Assembly (NCBI RefSeq): GCF_000632715.1
Contig: NZ_BAWO01000004.1
Span: forward strand, 62,001 to 126,000
DNA from: Parageobacillus caldoxylosilyticus NBRC 107762
GTDB lineage: Bacteria; Bacillota; Bacilli; Bacillales; Anoxybacillaceae
Reading direction: 5' to 3'
Length of the DNA stretch: 64,000 bases
Below are positions 52,966 through 62,062 of this stretch, piece after piece (position 1 is the stretch's first letter; the number at the start of each line of letters is the position of its first letter). The translations under genes and the position numbers were made by a program. The notes below the pieces were generated by a model. It was not told where the DNA came from. It saw only the letters and a program-made list of their open reading frames with translations, and made no database searches.

Positions 52966-54975
52966 ATGCTTTCCCGCCATAAACAATTATTAAAGCAGTT
53001 ATTAGCTGCTCATACGCATACTTCGGTTGCAACGTTGGCAAGTCAACTAGTTTGTTCGGAAAAAACGATTCGTAACGATTTAAAAGCACTCGATGAATTT
53101 CTTTCCGAGAAATACCCAAACATTGTTATAGAGCGAAAACCAAGTGTCGGAGTCATTATTAGAGGGAAAGAGACGGAAAAACAAAAGCTTCTTCATGATT
53201 TGGCCCGGCTTGAAGAAACAAATTCTTCCCAAGATTATCGGAAACTTCAATTAATAAAAATACTTCTCACAGAAGATAAACCGGTAACGATGCAACAGCT
53301 CGCCGAACGATTTTATATTAGTAAACCAGCTATTCAAAATGATTTAGAAGAAATCGAACAATGGCTGCAATCGTTCGGCCTCGTACTTATTCGGAAACCT
53401 CACCTCGGCATAAAAGTAGAAGGAACCGAACAGGCATGGCGTACCGCCTTATCGCGATTAGTAGAACTTCTTGTAGACCATTCTTACTATATATTCGACG
53501 CCAAGCAACTAAAATTAATCGAAGACGTATTGAAGCCATACGAGCTTGCCTTGATTGAAAAAGAAATACGAAAAATGGATGAATGGCTTGAATTTCCTCT
53601 TACCGATCAGTCTGTGATCAGTTTAACAGTGCATATCGCTATCGCAATCAAACGGATCAAAATGGGCCATCGTATTGATATCCATACAAATCAATTGCAA
53701 GAGTTGCAAACAAAACCAGAGTATCGGCTTGCCGAACAATTGGCAAAACAAATCGAACAATGGATTGCTGTAAAAATCCCTGATGAAGAAATTGGATATA
53801 TCACGTTGCATCTGCTTGGCGCAAGATTGCGATATGATCAGACAAATGAAAAAAAAGATATCGAGCAACTGTTAACAAAAATGGACAACGAAGCATTGCA
53901 AATCGTAAAAGAGCTTATTCATGATATTTCTTTGCATACCGATGAACGTTTACGTAAAGATAAAGAGTTATTAATCGGGCTTACGATCCATATTCATTCT
54001 ACACTCAATCGATTGCGGAACGGGTTAGCCGTAAAAAATCCCTTATTAAAAGATATCAAACAAATGTATCGCTATCCGTTTGAAATCGTGTTGTCACTGA
54101 TCCCAAAAGTCGAGAAAAAAATAAATGTTCCAATTCCCGAGGATGAGGTCGCCTATATTGTTCTTCACATTCAAGCGGCTTTGGAACGGATACAGCACAA
54201 GAATGAAAAAATAAGAGCGGTTATTGTTTGTGCCACTGGTTCGGGAACATCCCGGCTCATCGAAGCAAAGATATCCGCTGCCTTTCCAAAATTGGAGATT
54301 GCTGCTGTTGCATCTATCGCGAAACTCAATGAAATCATTGCTGCGACAAAGCCAGATGTGCTTATTAGTACTGTTCCATTGGAACATCGAAAAATTCCTG
54401 TGATCACGGTAAGCCCACTGCTGCCAAAACAAGAACTTGACATGATAGAACAATGGATAGAACGTGTGTCCCGGCCAAGCCGTTATGAAATGTTGAGACA
54501 ACTAATGAACCCTTCATGTATTTTTCTTGATATATCAGTTTCCAATCGCTTTGAAGCCATTGACTATATAGCAAATGAACTTTGTAAACGAGGATATGTA
54601 AAACAACTATATGGACAAAGCGCCAAAGAGCGTGAAGCGCTTTCCTCGACATATATCGGTGGGGGAATCGCCATTCCACATGGTCAAATTCAATGGATTA
54701 ATCAATCTGTTGTTGCCGTGGCTCGTTTATCTTCACCAATTGATTGGGATGGTGAGCAGGTAAAATTTGTGTTGATGATTGCCCACCGTCTCAACGATAA
54801 CAGGCAAATAAAAAAACTGTTTCAAGAAATAGCTCTTCTTTCCGAGGACGAACAAATGCTAAAACAGCTATCTATCTGCAAAACAGCAGATGAATTTATC
54901 AATTACTTCAAATCTAGAAAGAGGGGAGAAATCGGAAATGAAATTAACAGAATTAATGACTATGGAATTGATTGA
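52966..54975 (+). CDS. manR: PRD-containing PTS-controlled transcription activator, ManR/MtlR-like
   Basis: 669 aa. HTH (about 5-60), a second HTH/Mga-like region, PRD1 (about 190-290) and PRD2 (about 305-410) with conserved histidines (SLTVHIAIAIKRIKMG, GLTIHIHSTLNRLRNG), an EIIB-Gat-like domain with Cys in VIVCATGSGTSRLIEAKI (about 420-500), and an EIIA-Fru-like domain with His in GGGIAIPHGQ (about 525-655). This is the ManR/MtlR layout: DNA binding is set by phosphorylation from HPr and the operon's EII. ATG at 52966 has AAAGGAGGTGAG. Confidence 0.9.
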   Translation: MLSRHKQLLKQLLAAHTHTSVATLASQLVCSEKTIRNDLKALDEFLSEKYPNIVIERKPSVGVIIRGKETEKQKLLHDLARLEETNSSQDYRKLQLIKILLTEDKPVTMQQLAERFYISKPAIQNDLEEIEQWLQSFGLVLIRKPHLGIKVEGTEQAWRTALSRLVELLVDHSYYIFDAKQLKLIEDVLKPYELALIEKEIRKMDEWLEFPLTDQSVISLTVHIAIAIKRIKMGHRIDIHTNQLQELQTKPEYRLAEQLAKQIEQWIAVKIPDEEIGYITLHLLGARLRYDQTNEKKDIEQLLTKMDNEALQIVKELIHDISLHTDERLRKDKELLIGLTIHIHSTLNRLRNGLAVKNPLLKDIKQMYRYPFEIVLSLIPKVEKKINVPIPEDEVAYIVLHIQAALERIQHKNEKIRAVIVCATGSGTSRLIEAKISAAFPKLEIAAVASIAKLNEIIAATKPDVLISTVPLEHRKIPVITVSPLLPKQELDMIEQWIERVSRPSRYEMLRQLMNPSCIFLDISVSNRFEAIDYIANELCKRGYVKQLYGQSAKEREALSSTYIGGGIAIPHGQIQWINQSVVAVARLSSPIDWDGEQVKFVLMIAHRLNDNRQIKKLFQEIALLSEDEQMLKQLSICKTADEFINYFKSRKRGEIGNEINRINDYGID

Positions 54976-55390
54976 GCTACAACTGAAAGGGGAAACGAAA
55001 GATGAGATTATGGAAGAAATGGCTACCATGATCGATCGTTCTGGCGCCTTATACGACAAAGAAGCATATAAACAATCGCTGTATCATCGCGAAATGGAAG
55101 GAAGCACAGGCATCGGATTTGGTATTGCGATTCCTCATGGCAAAAGTCATGCTGTAAAACAAACGTGTGTTGCCTTCGGGGTAAAACGCAGCGGTGTAGA
55201 CTGGGACAGCTTAGATGGCGAAAAAGCTCAGCTCATTTTTATGATCGCTGTGCCAGAAGAACAAGCGAGTAACGAACATTTAAAAATTCTTCAATTCTTA
55301 TCTCGAAAACTTATGGATGATGAATTTCGCGAACATCTTTTACAAGCAAAAACAAAAGAAGAAATCATGCAATTATTCGAACAAGTATAA
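54938..55390 (+). CDS. PTS EIIA, fructose/mannitol type
   Basis: 150 aa. Phospho-His in STGIGFGIAIPHGKSH (His about 65); MDDEFREHLLQAKTKEEIMQLF end typical of PtsN/EIIA-Fru. ATG at 54938 lies inside the end of manR (38-base overlap), with AGAGGGGAG upstream, so translation is coupled. Supplies phosphate to the EIIBC permease of the operon. Confidence 0.9.
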   Translation: MKLTELMTMELIELQLKGETKDEIMEEMATMIDRSGALYDKEAYKQSLYHREMEGSTGIGFGIAIPHGKSHAVKQTCVAFGVKRSGVDWDSLDGEKAQLIFMIAVPEEQASNEHLKILQFLSRKLMDDEFREHLLQAKTKEEIMQLFEQV

Positions 55391-55443
55391 TGTATAATGA
55401 AGATATGGCATTCATGTATAACTCTATAAAAGGGGTGATTCCC

Positions 55444-56400
55444 ATGCAAATTGAGCCAATTTTTCTCACTCCTATTTTTCAAGAGCGCATTTGGGGTGGT
55501 ACAAAGCTAGCGGAACGATTCGGCTATTCGATTCCGTCGCCGCATACAGGCGAATGCTGGGCGGTATCGGCCCATCCAAATGGTCAAACCGTGATTAAAA
55601 ACGGACCGTTTCAAGGAATGACGCTGGGACAACTTTGGGAAGAGCGCCGCGACTTATTTGGCCACTTTCCATCAGATCGCTTTCCATTGTTGACGAAAAT
55701 TTTAGATGCCAACGCCGATTTATCAGTACAAGTGCATCCTGATGACGCCTACGCGCAAAAACATGAAAATGGCGAACTCGGGAAAACAGAATGCTGGTAT
55801 ATTATCGACTGCAAACAAGGCGCAGAGCTTGTTTATGGGCATCATGCAAAAACGAAAGAAGAACTGAAGGAAATGATGGAACAAGGACAGTGGGACAAAC
55901 TGCTTCGCAAAGTCCCAATCAAGCCCGGCGACTTTTTCTATGTCCCGAGCGGCACGATGCACGCCCTTTGCGAAGGGACGCTCGTCCTCGAGACACAGCA
56001 AAGCTCAGACACGACCTATCGTGTCTACGACTATGACCGCGTCGACAGCAACGGGAAGAAACGCGAACTCCATTTAGACAAAGCGTTTGACGTCATTACC
56101 GTCCCGCATCGTGATGCTGCCGTTCACCCGCGCGTCACACAAATGGACGGCGCTGTCGTTACCACCTTTATCGAAAGCGACTATTTTGGCGTGCAAAAGT
56201 GGGAAGTGGACGGGACTGCCGAATTCGAGCAAACGCGGCATTTTTTGATCGTCAGCATCCTTGCCGGACAAGGGGAACTCGTATCCGGAGAACGTTCTTA
56301 CATACTGAAAAAAGGAGATCATTTTATTTTGCCGCATCAATTTGGCCGCTTTGCCATTAAAGGAACACTGGAAGCGATCTCCTCATGGCCGCGCGCATAA
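55444..56400 (+). CDS. manA: Mannose-6-phosphate isomerase, type I
   Basis: 318 aa. Converts mannose-6-phosphate to fructose-6-phosphate for glycolysis. Zinc ligands in LSVQVHPDDAYA (Gln/His), GKTECWYI (Glu) and PSGTMHALCEGTLVLETQQSSDTTYRVYDYDR (His) are intact. ATG at 55444 has AAGGGGTGAT; the upstream in-frame start has none. Last gene of the operon, followed by a strong terminator. Confidence 0.94.
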   Translation: MQIEPIFLTPIFQERIWGGTKLAERFGYSIPSPHTGECWAVSAHPNGQTVIKNGPFQGMTLGQLWEERRDLFGHFPSDRFPLLTKILDANADLSVQVHPDDAYAQKHENGELGKTECWYIIDCKQGAELVYGHHAKTKEELKEMMEQGQWDKLLRKVPIKPGDFFYVPSGTMHALCEGTLVLETQQSSDTTYRVYDYDRVDSNGKKRELHLDKAFDVITVPHRDAAVHPRVTQMDGAVVTTFIESDYFGVQKWEVDGTAEFEQTRHFLIVSILAGQGELVSGERSYILKKGDHFILPHQFGRFAIKGTLEAISSWPRA

Positions 56401-56401
56401 T

Positions 56402-56440
56402 ACCAAAGGGAGCTGTCTGCGTGTAGACAGCTCCCTTTGT
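56402..56440. terminator. Bidirectional terminator between manA and the AGCS gene
   Basis: CAAAGGGAGCTGTCT and AGACAGCTCCCTTTG form a perfect 15-base stem between convergent genes. Confidence 0.9.
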
Positions 56441-56441
56441 A

Positions 56442-57914
56442 TTAATCTTCGTTTACTGCTTTTGCGTGAGAGGTTGGATATTCTTTTTCCCAAAAGTCAG
56501 CACCGGTAATACCTAGTTTTACTGGATCAAAGACCGGATCTTTTCCGGCTTTTTTCTGTTGTTCATAGTCCTTAAGAACCTTTAACGCTGGTTTCGTCAA
56601 TAAAAGAATCGCAATCAAGTTGAGCCAAGCCATGCTTCCGACACCAATATCGCCCAGCGTCCATGCCAGTTTCGCTGTTTTTATGCATCCGTAAAATACG
56701 ACTGCCAACATAGCCACTTTTAATGCATATTGAAGCCAGTTTGCCTTATTTAGCTTTAATAGGCGGGCCATATATGCGATGTTCGTTTCTGCCATATAGT
56801 AGTAGGCCATAATCGTCGTAAACGCAAAGAAGAATAAAGCAATTGCGACAAACGGCGCCCCAAAGCCCGGAAATACCGTTTCCACCGCTTTTTGCGTAAA
56901 AATAGGCCCCGGCTCCACATCTCCAAGTTTTTGCACAATCGGCGCTTTTCCTTCCGGTGTGACATTATACATGCCAGTGATTAAAATCATGAATGCCGTC
57001 GCCGAACATACAAACCATGTATCGACGTAGACGGAAAATGCTTGAACTAAGCCTTGTTTCGCCGGATGCGACACTTCCGCCGCTGCGGCTGCATGCGGCG
57101 CCGTCCCTTGTCCCGCTTCATTGGAATAAATGCCGCGTTTCACACCCCAGGAAATCGCCGCGCCAAGAATGCCGCCAAACGCTGCGTCCATGCCAAAGGC
57201 GCTGCGGAAAATTAAACCGAGTACGTGCGGCAGTTCGGAAATATTGGCAAAAACGATAAATAAGGCCATTAAGATATACCCTAGCGCCATAAACGGGACA
57301 ATCCATTCGGCTGCACGTGCAATCCGTTTGACGCCTCCAAAAATGATAACACCTAAAAGAATAACAATGCCAATTCCCGTAACCGTCGGGCTGATCCCAA
57401 AAGCATTTTTAATCCCTTCGGCAATGCTGTTGGCCTGCACGCCTGGAAGCAGCACACCGGTCGCCAACACCGTCACAACTGCAAATAAGACCGCATACCA
57501 TTTCATATTCAAGCCTTTTTCAATATAATAGGCTGGACCACCGCGAAACTGGCCATCTTGCTTCGTTTTATACACTTGCGCAAGCGCCGCTTCGACAAAC
57601 GCGGAGCCTGCCCCTATAAATGCAATGAGCCACATCCAAAAGACGGCGCCAGGCCCCCCAAATGCAATCGCCGTCGCGACACCGGCGATATTCCCTGTCC
57701 CGACCCGTCCGGACAATGCAAGCGACAGCGCTTGGAAAGAGGAAATTCCCGCCTCTGAGCTTTTGCCCTGGAACATTTGCTTGATCATTTCTTTCATGTG
57801 CCTCACTTGTAAAAAGCGAGTAAGCAGTGAGTAAAAAAGACCTGTTACAATGCAAAGAACGACTAACGCCGGACTCCAAATAATCCCGTTTAACCACTCT
57901 ACAAATTTCTCCAC
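56442..57914 (-). CDS. Sodium:alanine/glycine symporter, AGCS family
   Basis: 490 aa with about ten to eleven membrane helices. Conserved SFQALSLALSGRVGTGNIAGVATAIAFGGPGAVFWMWLIAFIGAGSAFVEAALAQVYK (residues about 60-115) and YSNEAGQGTAPHAAAAA (about 275) are the AGCS signature segments, including the amino acid site. Imports alanine, glycine or glutamine (AlsT/GlnT-like) with sodium. Single gene. With adeR-ald elsewhere in the window it might feed alanine catabolism, but no common regulator site was seen. Confidence 0.92.
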   Translation of the reverse strand: MEKFVEWLNGIIWSPALVVLCIVTGLFYSLLTRFLQVRHMKEMIKQMFQGKSSEAGISSFQALSLALSGRVGTGNIAGVATAIAFGGPGAVFWMWLIAFIGAGSAFVEAALAQVYKTKQDGQFRGGPAYYIEKGLNMKWYAVLFAVVTVLATGVLLPGVQANSIAEGIKNAFGISPTVTGIGIVILLGVIIFGGVKRIARAAEWIVPFMALGYILMALFIVFANISELPHVLGLIFRSAFGMDAAFGGILGAAISWGVKRGIYSNEAGQGTAPHAAAAAEVSHPAKQGLVQAFSVYVDTWFVCSATAFMILITGMYNVTPEGKAPIVQKLGDVEPGPIFTQKAVETVFPGFGAPFVAIALFFFAFTTIMAYYYMAETNIAYMARLLKLNKANWLQYALKVAMLAVVFYGCIKTAKLAWTLGDIGVGSMAWLNLIAILLLTKPALKVLKDYEQQKKAGKDPVFDPVKLGITGADFWEKEYPTSHAKAVNED

Positions 57915-57984
57915 TTCAATCCCCCTATATCTATTCGTCTAATAACATTTATATTATAAAATATTTTTAATTTTCATTTAATAT

Positions 57985-58022
57985 TAAATTAAAAAAGTCC
58001 CTTAAATCGAAGGGACTTTTTA
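57985..58022 (-). terminator. Terminator of the glycerate operon
   Basis: AAAAAGTCCCTT and AAGGGACTTTTTT pair on the minus strand; the stop codon of glycerate kinase lies at the edge of the stem. Confidence 0.85.
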
Positions 58023-59162
58023 CTCCATACTTTTTCCAATTTTGCATGCCGCAGCAATGTTTCGTGCTGCCTTTGTAATATAATATTCTGCGTTTTCAAT
58101 GGCTTTTTCCAGTGAAATAATTCCCGGGACAATGCTGTAAAGCGCGTCAATGCCGTGGTTCAGTACAACGTCGCTGTCATCGGAAACAGAACCGGCAAGG
58201 GCAATGACTGGTATATGGTACCGCTTGGCCGCTTTTGCGACACCGACGGGCGTTTTTCCGAAAATCGTCTGCCCATCGATGCGCCCCTCTCCGGTGATCA
58301 CAAGCGCAGCGCCTTGAATTCGCTCGGAAAATTTCACTGTTTCCAGTACAATGTCCACTCCGCGCTTTAGCTCTGCGTTCAGAAAGGCAAGCAGCCCCGC
58401 GCCTAAACCGCCCGCCGCCCCGGCGCCAGGGATGTCTTTCACTTGTTTCCCTAACGTTCGTTCAATGACAGCGGCGTAGTGCTGCAAATTTTGATCGAGC
58501 ACCGCGACCATTTCCGGCGACGCCCCTTTTTGCGGACCGAAAATCGCCGACGCCCCGTTTGGGCCCGTCAGCGGATTGTCGACATCGCAGGCCACCTCAA
58601 TTTTGACATGTTTCAGCCGCGCGTCCATCCCGGAAAGATCAATGTCGGCCAATTCAGACAAGCTGCCGCCTCCCGGGCCGATTTCCTGGCCGCGGCGGTC
58701 TAAAAGGCGGCCGCCAAGCGCCTGCACCATTCCGGCTCCTCCGTCATTGGTCGCGCTCCCGCCGATGCCGATAATAATATGCTCAGCGCCTTCATCGAGA
58801 GCGGCGCGGATTAATTCTCCCGTTCCTCTTGTTGTTGTCGCCAGCGGGTTGCGCTTGTCCCGTGGGACAAGGTGCAAACCGGAAGCGGCCGCCATTTCAA
58901 TCGCAGCCGTTTTTCCGTCGCCAAGCATGCCGAAAAAGGCCGACACGCGCTCCCCGAGCGGTCCGGTCACTTCCGTTTTGACAATGCGTCCGCCTGTCGC
59001 GTCAACGAGCGACTGGACGGTGCCTTCTCCGCCGTCTGCCATCGGCACTTTCACGTATTCCGCCTCCGGAAATACTTCGCGGAAACCTTTTTCCACTGCA
59101 TTCGCTACTTCGAGTGCGGACAGACTTTCTTTAAACGAATCTGGCGCAATAACGATTTTCAT
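58020..59162 (-). CDS. glxK: Glycerate kinase (GlxK/GarK family)
   Basis: 380 aa. Conserved start IAPDSFKESLSALEVANAVEKGFREVFP, VPMADGGEGTVQSLV, GIGGSATNDGGAGMVQALG and the end TGEGRIDGQTIFGKTPVGVAK are the glycerate kinase type 1 motifs. Phosphorylates glycerate to 2- or 3-phosphoglycerate, which enters glycolysis. ATG at 59162 has GGGGGGAAAG in front; the longer frame begins in the permease gene. It is 20 bases after the GntP-type permease, which should import its substrate. Confidence 0.93.
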   Translation of the reverse strand: MKIVIAPDSFKESLSALEVANAVEKGFREVFPEAEYVKVPMADGGEGTVQSLVDATGGRIVKTEVTGPLGERVSAFFGMLGDGKTAAIEMAAASGLHLVPRDKRNPLATTTRGTGELIRAALDEGAEHIIIGIGGSATNDGGAGMVQALGGRLLDRRGQEIGPGGGSLSELADIDLSGMDARLKHVKIEVACDVDNPLTGPNGASAIFGPQKGASPEMVAVLDQNLQHYAAVIERTLGKQVKDIPGAGAAGGLGAGLLAFLNAELKRGVDIVLETVKFSERIQGAALVITGEGRIDGQTIFGKTPVGVAKAAKRYHIPVIALAGSVSDDSDVVLNHGIDALYSIVPGIISLEKAIENAEYYITKAARNIAAACKIGKSME

Positions 59163-59182
59163 CTTCTTTCCCCCCATTGTGA

Positions 59183-60448
59183 TCATGAAAACAAGCGAAA
59201 GACACCAAAAATAAGCGTCGAGATGACGGTGAGCGTCAAACCGATCAGCGACTCATACGGAATTAATTTCAGCCGTTCCTTTATCTCCATATGGACGCTG
59301 CCTGCCGTCGCATGAAAGAAGCTGCCATGCGGCAAATGATCGAGCACCGTCGCTCCGGCATGAATCATGGCGGCTCCAGCTAATGCAGAAATGCCTAGAC
59401 TCATAATTGTCGGACCGAAGACGCTGCTTGCGACGGCGGTTCCAGCAGTCGTCGAAGCAGTCGCCCCGGACATGAAAATTCCGGAAACCGGCGCCAGCAC
59501 GTAGGCAGGCAGGCCGAAATGATCCAATCCATCGACAATCACATCTTTTAGCGAAGAATTGGCAACAATCCCCGCCAATGCCCCCGTTCCGACCAACATA
59601 ATGGCAACGCCGGACATTTTCGCTAATCCCGACATCATGAATGTATTTAAATGGGCCCCTTTTTTCATCACCAGCGCACCAACAATGCCGCCGATGGGAA
59701 GGGCGATCATCGGGTCAATCGCAATATGAAACAGCGGCCGCAACGCAAGCAATAAAATGGCAGTGAGCGGAGCGATAATGGCCGTGAAAAACGGCGGCAC
59801 CGATCCATCGTTTTTCCCTTCCCACTCTTCATCGACAGGCGTTCCTTTCCCGACAAGCTTTTTTGCTATTATGTACGTAACAGTAAGGCCAAACGCCGCG
59901 GGAATCATCCCTGTCGCCATCAACGACGTTAAGGGAACATGAAACGCATCGGCTGCGGCGATGGCATTCGGGTTTGGCGACATAATGTTTCCCGCCTTTC
60001 CACCGCCAATCATTGCGAATAAAATCGCCGTTTTCGAGATATTCGCCCGTCTGGCAATCGCCAAGGCAATCGGCGCAACAGTAATGACTGCAACATCGAC
60101 AAACACGCCAACCGCCGTCAGCAGCATTGTCGCCGTCGCAAGCGCAAGCAAAGCTTGCGTTTCGCCAAGTTTGCCGACAATCGTTTTGGCGATCGATGCC
60201 GCCGCCCCTGATTCCATTAACACTCCCGCCAGCACCCCCGCGGCCAAAATGCGCAAGACGGCGGGAACCATTCCTTTTGCTCCTTCCATCATCACCGTGA
60301 CCGTATCCGTCACATTAACTCCGCCAACAATCCCACCAATGAAAGCTCCGGCAATCATTCCGTAGGCGGGGGAAACTTTTCGTAAAATCAATACAATGGC
60401 AATGATTAATGCTACGATTGCTCCTAATGCGCTTACTTGAATATCCAT
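59183..60448 (-). CDS. GntP-family permease, probable glycerate transporter
   Basis: 421 aa with about 12 helices of the gluconate:H+ symporter family. Conserved GAFIGGIVGGVNVTDTVTVMMEGAKGMVPAVLRILAAGVLAGVLMESGAA, GKAGNIMSPNPNAIAAADAF and HAGATVLDHLPHGSFFHATAGSVHM. Located in front of glycerate kinase in the same operon, so glycerate is the likely cargo; gluconate is less likely as no gluconate kinase is near. ATG at 60448 has AAAGGAGGAG. Confidence 0.88.
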   Translation of the reverse strand: MDIQVSALGAIVALIIAIVLILRKVSPAYGMIAGAFIGGIVGGVNVTDTVTVMMEGAKGMVPAVLRILAAGVLAGVLMESGAAASIAKTIVGKLGETQALLALATATMLLTAVGVFVDVAVITVAPIALAIARRANISKTAILFAMIGGGKAGNIMSPNPNAIAAADAFHVPLTSLMATGMIPAAFGLTVTYIIAKKLVGKGTPVDEEWEGKNDGSVPPFFTAIIAPLTAILLLALRPLFHIAIDPMIALPIGGIVGALVMKKGAHLNTFMMSGLAKMSGVAIMLVGTGALAGIVANSSLKDVIVDGLDHFGLPAYVLAPVSGIFMSGATASTTAGTAVASSVFGPTIMSLGISALAGAAMIHAGATVLDHLPHGSFFHATAGSVHMEIKERLKLIPYESLIGLTLTVISTLIFGVFRLFS

Positions 60449-60479
60449 AACAGCTCCTCCTTTCACACGAGCCATGCCC

Positions 60480-60605
60480 CCTCATGAACATGACTGATTC
60501 TCACTTTATCGCCAGAGCCAATAATGTCACCTTCTCGTCCATCACATTCGTATTTCTCCCTAAAATCTTCATCGTCCGTTCACCGATAACTCCTTCGTAA
60601 ATGGA
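60480..60605 (-). other. Possible decayed coding fragment in the divergent intergenic region
   Basis: On the minus strand two frames read YEGVIGERTMKILG and, shifted, EKYECDGREGDIIGSGDKVRI...HEGAWLV, which looks like an OB-fold (NfeD-like) end with a frameshift. No RBS. I cannot tell it from chance with confidence. Confidence 0.25.
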
Positions 60606-60635
60606 TGCAACGCTTCTCCCTCCTTCTCGAACATT

Positions 60636-60661
60636 TTCACAATAATTACATTTTATTAATA
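60636..60661 (+). promoter_or_regulatory. Possible Pho box before the alkaline phosphatase
   Basis: TTCACA, TTACAT and TTAATA recur at 10-base steps, like the TTAACA direct repeats bound by PhoP in B. subtilis (usual step about 11). About 60-90 bases before the ATG. Confidence 0.4.
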
Positions 60662-60722
60662 ATCTATTCAATTTTCTTTTTTATCATAATGATTGTAAAA
60701 ATAAGAAAAGGGAGTGTCAAAT

Positions 60723-62009
60723 ATGGTCCAAACCAAACGATGGCTGACAGGACTCGCCTTAGGTGCAGCATTAACAATAACAACGTACGGAGCTATCACC
60801 GCATCCGCTTTTTTCAATAACGAACATTCTCCACAATCATCTTCTACTCAAGGAAAAGCAAAAAATGTTATCGTATTTGTCGGGGATGGAATGGGGGCTG
60901 CCCATCGTGATGCAATCCGCTTGGCAACAAAAGGAGTAAACGGGGAGCTGGAAATGGATGATATGCCTTATTCCGGAATCGTCCATACGAATTCCGCCGA
61001 CAAAAAATCATTTATAACTGACTCCGCAGCTGCCGCGACCGCGATTGCGACAGGGGTAAAATCGTATAATGGCGCCATTGGGGTCGACGTGAATGGAAAA
61101 CCGGTCCAAACTATTCTCGAACAAGCGAAAGAAGCAGGGAAATCGACAGGGCTTGTTACAACAAGCCAAGTGACGGACGCTACTCCGGCAGCATTCGCCG
61201 CCCATGTAGCCAATCGTTCATCCCAAAGCGATATTGCCAAACAATATCTCGAAAACAGCAAAGTAGATGTCATTTTAGGTGGCGGTGAAGATTACTGGTA
61301 TCCGTCCGAAAATCCAGGGAAACACCCTGACCACCCTAGTGAGGATCCAAGCGAGGCAAGCAAAGGGACGCAAGGAAACCTTGTCGAGAAGGCAAAACAA
61401 CTAGGTTATACATACGTAAGCAACGCTGACGAATTAAGACAAGCTCACTCGAACAAGCTCCTTGGTCTTTTTGCCAACGAAGAAATGTTCCAGCAACGTC
61501 CTGAAGGAGAGGGAGATGTGTACAATCCTGTCGCATCGCTACCTGAGATGACGAAAAAAGCGATTGACATTCTCTCCAAAAATAAAAAAGGATTTTTCCT
61601 CCTCGTTGAAGAAGAAGCCATCGATGAAATGAGTCATGAAAATAATGCTTCTCTCATGCTCAAAGCTGGTCAACAATTTGATAAAGCTGTCGCCATCGGA
61701 AAAGAATATGCAAAGAAACATCCTGATACACTCGTAATCGTTCTTGCGGACCATGAATGCGGTGGATTAGCAATTGAAACCGCCAATGATACAGATGAGT
61801 CAGGAGATGGAAAAACACTTTCCTCCGAAGATGGGCCGCTCCCTGTTGCTCATTCTGAACAAACGTTTACCATCGATTGGACGACAACCGGTCATACAGG
61901 TGTCGACGTTCCGCTAACCGCGATGGGACCAGGAGCTGACAAACTAACAGGTGTGTATGAAAATACGCATATTCATGATGTCATCGTTCAAGCGATGCGT
62001 CGAAAATAA
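60723..62009 (+). CDS. Secreted alkaline phosphatase
   Basis: 428 aa. Sec signal peptide (VQTKRWLTGLALGAALTITTYGAITASA), then the mature enzyme. Nucleophile Ser in FITDSAAAATAIATG (near residue 100), metal ligands in VFVGDGMG, VEEEAIDEMSHENN, VLADHECGGL and the final TTGHTGVDVPLTAMGPG. Releases phosphate from organic esters outside the cell, close to B. subtilis PhoA/PhoB. ATG at 60723 has AAAGGGAG; the GTG three codons earlier is less well placed. Confidence 0.94.
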   Translation: MVQTKRWLTGLALGAALTITTYGAITASAFFNNEHSPQSSSTQGKAKNVIVFVGDGMGAAHRDAIRLATKGVNGELEMDDMPYSGIVHTNSADKKSFITDSAAAATAIATGVKSYNGAIGVDVNGKPVQTILEQAKEAGKSTGLVTTSQVTDATPAAFAAHVANRSSQSDIAKQYLENSKVDVILGGGEDYWYPSENPGKHPDHPSEDPSEASKGTQGNLVEKAKQLGYTYVSNADELRQAHSNKLLGLFANEEMFQQRPEGEGDVYNPVASLPEMTKKAIDILSKNKKGFFLLVEEEAIDEMSHENNASLMLKAGQQFDKAVAIGKEYAKKHPDTLVIVLADHECGGLAIETANDTDESGDGKTLSSEDGPLPVAHSEQTFTIDWTTTGHTGVDVPLTAMGPGADKLTGVYENTHIHDVIVQAMRRK

Positions 62010-62015
62010 CAGCAA

Positions 62016-62062
62016 ACAAAAAGGATTCTTCATCACTCTCATGATGAAGAATCCTTTTTGTT
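62016..62062. terminator. Bidirectional terminator between phosphatase and desaturase genes
   Basis: AAAAAGGATTCTTCATCA and TGATGAAGAATCCTTTTT form an 18-base stem; the stop of the convergent desaturase gene is inside it. Confidence 0.9.
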
